The notes under the pieces were generated by a model. It was not told the DNA's origin, did no database searches, and was given only the letters and a program-made list of their open reading frames with translations. Below, in pieces: positions 26,606-38,866 of a stretch of DNA of 64,000 nucleotides. This DNA comes from Rebecca billardiae RCC1528 (taxonomy: Eukaryota; Haptophyta): assembly GCA_965240325.2 (NCBI GenBank), contig OZ251240.1, forward strand, positions 372,001 to 436,000. The letters are read 5' to 3'. A program made the position numbers and the translations under genes. The first letter of the stretch is position 1; every line of letters begins with the position of its first letter.

Positions 26606-27640
26606 GCCCGCCCCGGCCCCGGCCCGGCCGGCTCCCGGACTCGCCGCGCCGGACTTGTTACGTCGTGTTACGGTGTTACAGCTGTCTGTTACAGGGGGCC
26701 TCCTCCCGCGGGCCCGCGGCAGCGCGGCCCGGGCCCGCCGGCAGCCCCGGACTCGGACGAGCCGGACTTGTTACGTGTTACGGTGTTACAGCTGTTACAG
26801 GGGGCCTCCTCCCGGGCCGCGAGGCCCGGGCCCGCCGGCAGCCCCGGACCCGGACGCGCCGGACTTGTTACGTGTTACAGGTGTTACAGCTGTTACAGGG
26901 GGCCGCTCCTCCCGGGCCCGGCGCGGCCGGCCCGCCGGCAGCCCCGGACTCCGGGACGAGCCGGACTTGTTACGTGTTACAGGTGTTACAGCTGTTACAG
27001 GGGGCCTCCTCCCGGGCCGCGAGGCCCGGGCCCGCCGGCAGCCCCGGACCCGGACGCGCCGGACTTGTTACGTGTTACAGGTGTTACAGCTGTTACATTA
27101 CGGGGGGCCTCCTCCCGGGCCCGGCGCGGCCGGCCCGCCGGCAGCCCCGGACTCCGGGACGAGCCGGACTTGTTACGTGTTACAGGTGTTACAGCTGTTA
27201 CAGGGGGCCTCCTCCCGGGCCGCGAGGCCCGGGCCCGCCGGCAGCCCCGGACCCGGACGCGCCGGACTTGTTACGTGTTACGGTGTTACAGCTGTTACAG
27301 GGGGCCTCCTCCCGGGCCCGGCGCGGCCGGCCCGCCGGCAGCCCCGGACTCCGGGACGAGCCGGACTTGTTACGTGTTACAGGTGTTACAGCTGTTACAG
27401 GGGGCCTCCTCCCGGGCCGCGAGGCCCGGGCCCGCCGGCAGCCCCGGACCCGGACGCGCCGGACTTGTTACGTGTTACGGTGTTACAGCTGTTACAGGGG
27501 GCCTCCTCCCGGGCCCGGCGCGGCCGGCCCGCCGGCAGCCCCGGACTCCGGGACGAGCCGGACTTGTTACGTGTTACGGTGTTACAGCTGTTACAGGGGG
27601 CCTCCTCCCGGGCCGCGAGGCCCGGGCCCGCCGGCCCAGG
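26437..27640 (+). repeat. Tandem array of 12 iteron-like GTTAC units, period about 100 bp
   Basis: Each unit contains TTGTTACGTGTTACGGTG or a variant with ACAGG, then TTACAGCTGTTACAGGGGG, so GTTAC recurs four times at short spacing. GC-rich spacers (CCTCCTCCCGGGCC...) alternate between two types, giving a higher-order period near 200 bp. Copy three carries small insertions; copy seven has an extra TTAC. Direct iterations of a pentamer beside a replication gene are what initiator-binding origins look like; that role is inference. Confidence 0.85.
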
Positions 27641-30401
<2,761 letters not shown>

Positions 30402-33338
30402 TTACTGCGCCGCCGACGCGGCCGTGGCGAGCTCGGCGCAGCGCCGCTTGTGTGCCTTCCAGTGCCGCTTCTGGCAGTCGCGGCCGCAGTAGTAGACCTG
30501 CTTGCACTTGATGCACGCGCGCAGGGACACGCCCGTCGCATGGCAGGCGGCGCACAGCTTGGGCAGCTCCGTGCGCGGCCCGTCGTCCGCGCGCGCCGCC
30601 GCGCCGCCGCCGCCGCCGCCGCCGTCGGCCGCGCGGCCCTCTGGCGCGAGCAGCTGCTCCTGCATCTGTGCAACGGCCGTGTTCACGCGCCCGTTGAACT
30701 CGGCGTACGCCTCGGCGCCGAGCTCGCGCAGGGCGTCGACGAAGTCGTCGCCCGCCGCCCACCAGTGCCGGCCGTGGTTGACGGTGTACCGCAGCGCGAG
30801 GCCGCGCGAGAAGTGCGCGCCCACGCCGGCCAGCCGCACCACCCCGTACGAATACGCGCCGCCGTGCTGCACGGTGCGGCGCGCGTCGTCTGGCAGCGGC
30901 TCCAGCCGCGCCAGGAGCGGGTACACGTGCGGGGACACGCGCACGGCGGCGCCGATCGCGCGGCGCGCGCGCGCAGAGCGCGGGCCGGAGATGCGCATGT
31001 GCAGCAGGGCGGCCACCCACGCCCACACGTCCTCCTCCTCACCCAGCGCGGGCGCCGCGCCGCCGCCCGTGCCGTCCGCGCCGGCGGCGTCGGCGGCGGC
31101 GGCGTCGGCGTCGCCGCGCCTCGCGCCGCGAGAAGCGGAGCCGCCGCCGCCCGTGCTCCCGTAGCGCGCCATCAGGGCGAGCGCGTCCTCCCAGCGCCCC
31201 GTCTCGAGCAGCACGTCGAGCAAAAAGTCGCGCGCGCGGAACGCGTCGGCCGGGTCATCCCAGAGCAGCGCCTGCGCGAGCGCGATCGCCTCGGCCACCG
31301 CCTCCGCCGTCTCCGCCTCCCACAGCGCGTTGGCAAGGCCGTACGTGTGCGCGCGCCACGCGTTGCGCACGCGCGCGGCCGAGCCGGGCGGGCCGCTCGG
31401 TGGGCGGTCGAGCCGGCAGGGGCCTTCCTCCGGGGGCGGCGGCGGCTCCACGCCCATCGGCTCGGGCTCGGGCTGCAGGCACTCCGGCCGCACCGCCACT
31501 GGCTCTGGCGGCGCCGCGCCCGCGCCGTCGGCGTCCGCGGGCAGGAAGCGGACGGTGTACCGCCCGCTGTCCTCGCTGAAGAGGATGACGCGCACGGCGC
31601 GGCCGTTGAGCTCGGCGCGCGCCGTCAGCCCGCGCACGCGCACCCGCCGCCGCAGCAGCGGGCCCATCCTCCCGAGCGCCTCCCGATGGTACTCGACCGC
31701 CTGCGCGACGGTGCGCACGCTGGCGGGGCGGACAACGCCCATCGCGCCGATGGCCCCTGGCAGGGAGACGGCGGGGCGCATGGCCGAGCGGACGGCGCAG
31801 GCGGGGTACGCGGGGCGGCACGCGACGCGCGTGGTGCCCCCCACCGCGCCGCCGTGCCCGCGCCCGGACTCGTACGGCACGGGCTCGTCGTCCACGCCCG
31901 TGCCAGCCCCGCACGGCGCGTATTCGTACGGAACAGCGTGCGGAGGCGGTGGCACCGGCCTCGAGCGCACGGCGCGGGCGAAGAAGGCGACGGACATCGC
32001 CATGGCCGCCTCGGCGAGCGCGACGTCGTCGGGCGTGAGCCGGCGGGCGGGCTCGCCGCACGGGAAGAGCACCGGGAACGTGCGCCGCTGCGGGTCGCCG
32101 CGCGCCTCGGAGACGGCGGCGCCGAGCGGCCGCGCCAGCCTCAGGATGTCCGCCTGCACGCGCTCGCCCAGCTCTGCGTCGTCTGGGCCGAAGAAGGTGA
32201 GCTCGAGGGAGGCGGCGGGGAGCGCGGGGCGCGGGCGCACGAGGAGGTGGCGCTCGAACGACGCCGCGTCGGGGAACGTGCGCAGCCCCACCGCCTCCCC
32301 GCCCTGCACGCCGAGCAGCAGCACCACCGCCTCGCGTCCGCCCGGCACGTGCGCGCACCCCAGCCCGAACGCCGCGCCGTGCTCGGCCACGCCCTCCCAC
32401 GGCCGCGCGTCGCGCATGGCCGCGGCGGTGTCGAGGAACGAGCGCGCGAGCGCGGGCTCGAGGCCCGCGACATCGGTGAGGAAGCCCCGCGCCTCGGCGC
32501 CGCCAGCACGCCCCGCGAGCGCGGCGCGCGGCGGGCGCCACGCCGAGGGGCGCGCGCTAGGCAGCTCGCGCAAGCCGAGGCCGCGGCAGGTGCGCACGAC
32601 GGCGGAGCGCAGCACGCCCACAAACGTCTCGCGCGTGAGCGCGCGGGCGGCGGGCGTCATCACCGCCTCGGCGCAGTACACCTTGCACACCACGCGGTCC
32701 ACGACGAACACCGCGCCGAAGACGTGCACGTGCTTGGGCGGCCCTCCGCCGACCATCAGCTCGCCCGAGCGCGATATCAGCTCCATCGCGTTGGCAGGCC
32801 GGCGCGCGGGGCGGTTGCGCAGGAGCGTGAGGTCCTCGGCGCCGGGCACCTCGGCGGGGTCGGTGGGGATGCTGTCGAGGTTGTCGAGGTACCCCTCGCC
32901 GTCCGCCGCGGCCGAGAGCTCCCGCATCGTCGCGTGGAAGCGGCGCGCGTCCTCATGCGTCGGGAGCACCCACACCATGTGCCACATGTCACCGATCGTG
33001 TTCACCTCGCGCGACGGCGAGTTGGTCAGGCCGCCCGCCGTCTCCCACTTGCGCTTGCCCAGCACCTCGGCGCGGCAGGCCTTCCACAGGACGAGCTCGC
33101 CCAGGTAGCACGCGCCTCGCGCGCCGAAGCGAGCGCGCAGGTCGTCCAGCGTCGGCTCGCGCGGCGTGCCGTCGGGAAAGGCCTTAGGCGAGCCGTCGTT
33201 CATGGAGATCGGGCCAGGGCGGTCGACCCAGTCGCGGCTCACCACGAGCTCGAGCTGGTTGGGGGCGCCCACGCCCGAGCCCGGGACTTTGGCGAGGTCC
33301 GCCGTCGACAGGAGCAGGTCGCGCGTCGCCACCACCAT
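30402..33338 (-). CDS. Large MYND zinc-finger protein
   Basis: 978-aa protein from the ATG at 33338; the frame continues upstream to a GTG at 33590 but inside the inverted-repeat zone. The C-terminus is a clear MYND finger: CAACHATG...CIKCKQVYYCGRDCQKRHWKAHKRRC, a protein-interaction module of regulators. The N-terminal ~370 residues form a globular region (LRARFGARGACYLGELVLWKA, INTIGDMWHMVWVLPTHEDA-like, KHVHVFGAVFVVDRVVCKVY) I do not recognise. Around residue 565 is a small SH3-like unit (RVRVRGLTARAELNGRAVRV...GRYTVRF), common in algal MYND proteins. Near 700-745 is an ST7/TPR-like helical pair (FLLDVLLETGRWEDALALM). Two low-complexity Gly/Asp/Ala linkers interrupt the C-terminal half. 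Function unknown. Confidence 0.82.
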   Translation of the reverse strand: MVVATRDLLLSTADLAKVPGSGVGAPNQLELVVSRDWVDRPGPISMNDGSPKAFPDGTPREPTLDDLRARFGARGACYLGELVLWKACRAEVLGKRKWETAGGLTNSPSREVNTIGDMWHMVWVLPTHEDARRFHATMRELSAAADGEGYLDNLDSIPTDPAEVPGAEDLTLLRNRPARRPANAMELISRSGELMVGGGPPKHVHVFGAVFVVDRVVCKVYCAEAVMTPAARALTRETFVGVLRSAVVRTCRGLGLRELPSARPSAWRPPRAALAGRAGGAEARGFLTDVAGLEPALARSFLDTAAAMRDARPWEGVAEHGAAFGLGCAHVPGGREAVVLLLGVQGGEAVGLRTFPDAASFERHLLVRPRPALPAASLELTFFGPDDAELGERVQADILRLARPLGAAVSEARGDPQRRTFPVLFPCGEPARRLTPDDVALAEAAMAMSVAFFARAVRSRPVPPPPHAVPYEYAPCGAGTGVDDEPVPYESGRGHGGAVGGTTRVACRPAYPACAVRSAMRPAVSLPGAIGAMGVVRPASVRTVAQAVEYHREALGRMGPLLRRRVRVRGLTARAELNGRAVRVILFSEDSGRYTVRFLPADADGAGAAPPEPVAVRPECLQPEPEPMGVEPPPPPEEGPCRLDRPPSGPPGSAARVRNAWRAHTYGLANALWEAETAEAVAEAIALAQALLWDDPADAFRARDFLLDVLLETGRWEDALALMARYGSTGGGGSASRGARRGDADAAAADAAGADGTGGGAAPALGEEEDVWAWVAALLHMRISGPRSARARRAIGAAVRVSPHVYPLLARLEPLPDDARRTVQHGGAYSYGVVRLAGVGAHFSRGLALRYTVNHGRHWWAAGDDFVDALRELGAEAYAEFNGRVNTAVAQMQEQLLAPEGRAADGGGGGGGAAARADDGPRTELPKLCAACHATGVSLRACIKCKQVYYCGRDCQKRHWKAHKRRCAELATAASAAQ

Positions 33339-33403
33339 TCTGGAGCGCGTGGCGACCGTGATGACGACGCCCGCCGGCGCGGCGCGGGCCCGACCCACCA
33401 ACA

Positions 33404-33813
33404 CTTGCCAGAGTGCACGCGACCACTTGGCGGGCCCTCGGGCGCCAACCGTTGCGGCCCATTGGCTCGTACCGCGTGGGGGGGCGCAGAGTAGACTGAT
33501 GAAGCCTCTCGCACCACCCGAGCCGACCTCGACACCTGTCACTCGCTCGCGCGCGGCCGCAGAGCCCCCCGAGCGGACTGCCGTGAGCACCCGGCCGCGG
33601 CACCCGCGCCGGCCAAGCTGGCGAGAATGGCGCTGAGGAATGGCGGCGAAGGCGCGCCAGCGTTGCGCGCACGAGCAATAGCCACGATCCGCCTGCCGCC
33701 ACCGCCGCCGCTGTCATCGTGCGCCCTGACCCGCCGCCCGAGCGGCACGCGCGGTGGGCTGGGGGGTGCCAGGCGGCCATGCTGATCAGCCGCCGCCACC
33801 ATGGCGCGCGCGC
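33404..33813. repeat. Left arm of a ~410-bp inverted repeat upstream of the MYND gene
   Basis: Begins CTTGCCAGAGTGCACGCG and ends GCCACCATGGCGC. Its reverse complement recurs at 34368-34781 with only small indels. It starts 66 bp upstream of the MYND ATG and so contains that gene's promoter. Confidence 0.88.
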
Positions 33814-34367
33814 TCACGGCGCAGCACCTCCTGGAGATAGTTCCGTGGCACAGCGCCAGTGAAGATAAACACCGTCGCTTGCGGCTGCGATGCGCGCCCT
33901 GGCGGGCCGAGACTGGCAACGGCAGGAGATGCATCTGCCACACGCCACTGCTGACTGCGAAGTGAGGTAGACCGCACACACCGCAGTGTCCGCAGTCTGC
34001 GCAGAGCTGGAGCAGCCTCAAGCCTGGCCACACGAACACTCAGGACACAGGCGCTAGCGCACCAGCGCCCGTGCGCGGCAGCTTACTCAGGGACTGGCCT
34101 TCTGACATGTCTAGACTGCCAGCTATACAGTACCGCCATGTAACACACAACAAGTAGCACGCGCGGGCTGGAACTGAGGTGCCAACTCCAAGGTTTGGAA
34201 TTGGAGCCGCGTCGGGGGACGCCGCATGTCCTCGGCGCACAGCACCAGCTGCCACCTTCTGCAGTCTGCGAAGGGCTCTGAGGCCGCAACAGCTCACTGA
34301 CACACACATGGACCATGCCAAAAGTCCACAACAAGCCACACGCCACTTGAGCCGGGTCGACGCGCGT
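33814..34367. other. Loop between inverted-repeat arms
   Basis: About 550 bp without a recognisable gene. It contains loosely similar inverted segments (CAGTCTGCG near 33990 and 34267) suggesting an older extension of the same palindrome. Confidence 0.5.
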
Positions 34368-34781
34368 GCGCCATGGTGGCGGCGGCTGATCAGCATGGCC
34401 GCCTGGCACTCCCCAGCCCACCGCGCGTGCCGCTCGGGCGGCGGGTCAGGGCGCACGATGACAGCGGCGGCGGTGGCGGCAGGTGGATCGTGGTTATTGC
34501 TCGTGCGCGCAACGCTGGCGCGCCTTCGCCGCCATTCCTCAGCGCCATTCTCGCCAGCTTGGCCGGCGCGGGTGCCGGCCGGGTGCTCGGCAGTGCGCTC
34601 GGGGGGCTCTGCGGCCGCGCGCGAGCGAGTGACAGGTGTCGAGGTCGGCTCGGGTGGTGCGAGAGGCTTCATCAGTCTACTCTGCGCCCCCCCACGCGGT
34701 ACGAGCCAATAGGCCGCAACGGTTGGCGCCCGAGCCCGAGGGCCCGCCAAGTGGTCGCGTGCACTCTGCCGAGACTCTGGC
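34368..34781. repeat. Right arm of the ~410-bp inverted repeat
   Basis: Inverted copy of 33404-33813. It carries a second copy of the MYND promoter region facing the opposite way, toward the kinase gene 1 kb downstream, but without MYND coding sequence. Confidence 0.88.
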
Positions 34782-35785
34782 AAGTGGAACGCGGGGGTGT
34801 TATCCTGGGGGGCCTCGCGGCGAGGGCCACTCGGCCGTTTCAGGCTGATTAGATGTGGCTGTCCCCGACCAGGCAGGCCGGGCTACAGCGATGGCGGCGC
34901 TCATGCGGAATACTACTAGGCGCGCTGGCGGTGTGATGAGTGATCGCGGCGGCGCAGGTGGTCTCATGGAGTCATGGGTCACGTACGCGTATGTTGACAG
35001 GCTTGGCACATCAGGTTGGTGGCCCGCTCCATCCTCCTTCCCGCTGGCCTGTCGGCTGCAAGTTGAGCTGGCTGCACCGAGTGATCGAGACTCGAGTCCG
35101 CCGACAGTACGGCTAACTAGCCCGGACCGGCTGTGTCAGCGCCCTTCGCCCTCGGCGCTGAGTGCCAGCTTCAGCTTGTGAGCTCGGCGGGCATGGCGCA
35201 ATGGCATGGCCATCGTCGTCCTCAGAGTGTACTGCGCCGTGAACGACGGACTGGTGATTGACAGGCAGACTAGTTTACGGCTATCTCATTTGCCCGGAAG
35301 CCCGCGCGCGCCGGCGCGCGGCGCGCGGGCGCGGCGCAGCGCGCCAGACCGTGACGGTCACGGCCCAGACGGGCCCGGACCCGCCCTGATGGCTAGATAC
35401 CGCCGCCCCAAATATGATACATTAACTAGTCAGTTGATTAAACGATACCCGTATGCGTATGTATGATACCTAGAAACACCACGACCAGTGCGAGGCGGAC
35501 ACTCTACTTCCAACCCGCGCCTACTCATTGATGACTGCTCCTCATCGATGACAAGTTTAGCTCAGCGAATCACTGACCTTGACAGGAAAAACGAAACGGG
35601 AATCACACCGAGTTCGTAAGCGAAATGCGACGAACAAACATCATTTGAAAGGGGTAATGAACGTCCGTCCAATCAAAACACTTCCGGCCGGGACGCTTCG
35701 CGCGGCGAATCCAAACTCTTGCTCTCAAAAGGCGAATCCACAACACCTTCCCCGCTGCCACAGCATCTCCACGGACTCAACCAAA
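34782..35785. other. Intergenic region upstream of the TKL kinase
   Basis: No gene seen. AT-richer patches at 35400-35480 and A-rich sequence at 35580-35660 precede the kinase ATG and may hold its promoter. Confidence 0.5.
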
Positions 35786-37180
35786 ATGCCATCCCATCCA
35801 ACGATCGACGGAGGTGCCGCCCCCACGGCCGTGCTCATCGAGCGGGTGCGCACCCTGGAGCCGCTTCTGAACGCGCCCGCTCTCCGTACCTCGCGCGAAG
35901 CCGCGAGCGGTGACGCAAAGACTGCCGCCCTGCGTGAGAAGGTGCGCGCTCTTGCGCTCGAGGGCTCGCCGCCGCTTGGGCGGGCTGAGCTGTGCGAGCT
36001 CCGTGGGCTGGGCGAGGGCGAGTTCGCCGTCGTAAAGCTGTGCGAACTGTCGCCGGAGGCGACGAGCCGCTTCGGCGTGCGCCTCTCCGCCGCGCCGCGC
36101 GGGCCCGGCGGTGGCGCCCTGGTCGCGGTCAAGTGGCTGAGGACGCACGTGCCCGCCGCCGCCGAGCCGAGCTCGGGCGCGCCTTCATCGACCATCCGCA
36201 AGCCGACGGCCTTGCCCGCGCACGAGAAGACCAACTTCTTCGCCGAGGCCGCGCTGCTGCGTGCCTTCTCCCACCCGGCCATCATCAGCGCGTACGGCTG
36301 CTACGACTTTGACAACGACGGCAACGACAACAACAAGAGCGCCGCGCTCGTGCTGGAGTACGCGTCCGGTGGCACGCTCGCGGAGCGCGTGCGCCGGGGC
36401 CGCACGGCGTACACGGGCCCCGAAGCACTCGGCTGGCTCACCGAGCTCGCGCACGCGGTCAAGTACATCCACGCCGTCGCCATCGCGCACCGCGACCTCA
36501 AGCCGGACAATGTGCTGCTGGACGGCGCGGGCCACGTGCGGCTCATCGACTTTGGGCTCTCGCGGCTGCTGCTGCCGTCGCATGGCGGGCAGCAGCAGGG
36601 AGGCCAGGGGTCGAGCTCGGGGGGCGGCTCACCCACGAACGTGACGGCGGTGCACCTGTCGCCGTCCTTCTCCACCGAGCGGCTGTCCTCCGCCGTATTC
36701 GGCGCGCGCGACAACAACAACAAACCGAACGCCGCGCGGATGACCGGCCGCACCGGCTCGATGCGCTACATGGCGCCCGAGAACTGGCGCGGCGAGGCGC
36801 TGTACACCACGTCGGTGGACGTCTTCTCGTTCGCCGTGATTGCGTGGGAGGTGCTCAGTGCCCGCCGAGCCTACTCGCAGATGCACTTCAGCCCCGACCA
36901 AGTCGTCGAGTCCGTCGCGAGCAAGGGGCTCCGCCCGTCCGTGCCCGAGACCTGGCCGCACGAGCTGCATGAGCTGCTCGCGCGCTGCTGGGCCAACGAC
37001 AAAGACGCGCGCCCGCCGATGGCGCGCGCCGCGGAGCAGCTTGACGAGCTCTACGCCCGCGCAGCGCATGACCCCAAGGCGCTCACTGGCTTGCTGTCAT
37101 CTCCGCCCTCGCCGCTCGCTCGGATCAGCCGCTTCCTCGGCGGCGACCGACTCCGGCGGAAGGCGAAGTCCCTCACGTAA
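35786..37180 (+). CDS. TKL-type serine/threonine protein kinase
   Basis: Cytosolic protein kinase of 464 aa. The ATG at 35786 (context AACCAAAATGCC) is preferred to one 207 bp upstream in A-rich sequence. After a ~75-residue helical leader the kinase domain shows a glycine loop (GLGEGEFAVVKL), the VAIK-type lysine in VAVKWLRTH, the catalytic loop HRDLKPDN (codons from 36489), DFG as LIDFGLSRL (near 36546) and APE in MRYMAPENW. Subdomain IX reads SVDVFSFAVIAWEVLS and subdomain XI CWANDKDARPPM, both typical of tyrosine-kinase-like kinases. A ~60-residue low-complexity insert (GGQQQGGQGSSSGGG...NNNKPNAAR) extends the activation segment. All catalytic residues are present, so it should be active; substrates unknown. 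Confidence 0.92.
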   Translation: MPSHPTIDGGAAPTAVLIERVRTLEPLLNAPALRTSREAASGDAKTAALREKVRALALEGSPPLGRAELCELRGLGEGEFAVVKLCELSPEATSRFGVRLSAAPRGPGGGALVAVKWLRTHVPAAAEPSSGAPSSTIRKPTALPAHEKTNFFAEAALLRAFSHPAIISAYGCYDFDNDGNDNNKSAALVLEYASGGTLAERVRRGRTAYTGPEALGWLTELAHAVKYIHAVAIAHRDLKPDNVLLDGAGHVRLIDFGLSRLLLPSHGGQQQGGQGSSSGGGSPTNVTAVHLSPSFSTERLSSAVFGARDNNNKPNAARMTGRTGSMRYMAPENWRGEALYTTSVDVFSFAVIAWEVLSARRAYSQMHFSPDQVVESVASKGLRPSVPETWPHELHELLARCWANDKDARPPMARAAEQLDELYARAAHDPKALTGLLSSPPSPLARISRFLGGDRLRRKAKSLT

Positions 37181-37272
37181 TTCCTGGCGGCTGCTGATAT
37201 GGCATCATCAGCATCAATTCATCATCAGCAGCATCAGGCTGACAATGTCGATGGCGGCTCTTTCTCGTCTGG

Positions 37273-37324
<52 letters not shown>

Positions 37325-37338
37325 GTCTCTGCTCTCTC

Positions 37339-37377
<39 letters not shown>

Positions 37378-38866
37378 ACTCAGTGCGGCTCTCGATGTGG
37401 TCTCAATGCGCGCGCGCGCTCTCTCTCTCTCTCTCTCTTACTCTTACGGTAGTCTCTCTATCGCCGGTCTGAGCCGGACGATAGACGACGGACGACGACG
37501 ATACTACTGTGATGCTGCTTCGATCGAGGCTGCTATACTACGACGACTATATACAGCGCGCGCTGACACTGACCGTTATACTACTGCTCACTAGTAGTGT
37601 AGTTATCAGGCCGTACCGCCAGTACCGTGAGTACTTGCCGAAGTTCGGAGTGCGGAGTGCTGACGGTTGTTCAGTCTGAGCCGCCCCGTACTGGGCACCC
37701 TACTCACTGCTCCGCCGTCTCGGTGCGGTGACGAGTCGTACTCGGAGCCGATCAGTAGTCGTCGTCTTTGATGTACCGCGCCGTATATATAAAAATATAT
37801 ATATACTTCGTATAGCTTAGTAGTTACTGGAGTAGCGTCGATCTATCTGCTCGAGGCTCATTGTCAGCAACTTGGTCACTCAGCAACAGCTGCGGACGCC
37901 GCGGCTCAGACTCAATGTACGTCATCACGGCACTGCTATATATATATATATATGTCTAGCCGTCCTCGTGAATGCCGACGCCAACTGCTGGCCGAAGGTG
38001 GGCACGCCGCCTGGCATGTCGATGCTGAGGCGGCTGCGTGTGTTCCTACTCAGTGGGATTTATGTGTCCTCATGGCTTGTCGAGCGGCAGCAGATGCGGT
38101 GGGCATGCCGCTCGCCGTCGACGAGACGCGGTGCGTGCGCGCCGAAAGATGTTGGTCGGTGCACGCGACGCGCCACGGCGCCACCCGCGTGCGAGCCGCC
38201 GCCGCCGGCGACGCAGGTGACGAGCTTGGCTGGAGCCACCTCGCACGCCGCGCCTGGCGAAGCAGGCGGCAGAGGCCGGCGCCGGAAACCGATCTCCTGG
38301 GCGGCAGAAAAACGCCCGGACAGACTGTTTGTCCGGGAGCAGCCCTTTGAGGCGATGGTCTGTTACAGGGCGATATGTGGCTGATGTCTGATGAGCGGCG
38401 CTGGCGCCCGGCGTTCTTGGCATCGTCGTCGTCCTTTTGTTTAGACAATCGATCATCAGTTATATTGTACATACTAGCTACCAATAACCCCGCCACATAT
38501 ATTACGTCAGTAGACAGTGCGAGTCGTCCGTGAACCGCGCGGCATAGGACTAGACTGTACCCGCATCACATGCCCCGCCGCCATATCACCGCCAGTGCGG
38601 CAGTGCAGGGCCCAGGCCAATCCTCCGCGGGCAATGGATGACGATGCGCCCACGGGCACGCCCCGCAGGTCCAGGAACTCCTCCACAGCGAGGCAGGCGT
38701 GCGGGGGCCCATCGAGCTTTGAGATCGGCGCCTCAGACTCAGACAGAACCGTCGTCTCCCGAGAGGGACTGCTCGGCGGCTCGGCGGGAGTGCCCATCCC
38801 TGCAAGCCGATCGGGCAGGCCATCGCGCTCGTGGACGTGGTCGCACAGCAGCCGAGGCCGGCGGTG
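37181..38866. other. Intergenic region with CT microsatellites
   Basis: No gene recognised. It contains (CT)n/(TCTC)n tracts at 37277-37371 and 37417-37439, AT-rich patches at 37780-37810 and 37935-37955, and otherwise unremarkable sequence to the stop of the next gene on the minus strand. Confidence 0.6.
37277..37439. repeat. (CT)n microsatellite cluster
   Basis: Two main polypyrimidine runs of TCTC interrupted by CATC, CGTC and a GCGCGCGC patch, directly downstream of the kinase stop. Confidence 0.92.

Larger units (their letters stand above)
24440..27640 (+). mobile_element. Putative primase-encoding mobile/self-replicating element
   Basis: One primase gene sits between long, nearly matching inverted arms (24440-24750 and 26295-26605). 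Beyond and within the arms are GTTAC-rich repeat units: two on the left and twelve on the right, in opposite orientation. I see no transposase, helicase, integrase or RT in the interval. The architecture (replication protein, inverted termini, iteron-like arrays) suggests a transposon, or the integrated or relict form of a small replicon. Exact ends and target duplications are not resolved; outer borders may lie near 24220 and 27820. Confidence 0.6.

Noticed and set aside
24440-27640. CRISPR-like array interpretation of the GTTAC repeats
   Set aside because: Eukaryotic context, ~100-bp period, spacers themselves repeat in two alternating types and no cas genes.
33339-33590. N-terminal extension of the MYND protein to 33590
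   Set aside because: Starts with GTG and lies in the inverted-repeat region; ATG at 33338 is a better start.
37872-38384. Open frames 37872-38384 as a gene
   Set aside because: Both strands are open by chance in GC-rich sequence; no domain, targeting signal or plausible start context.
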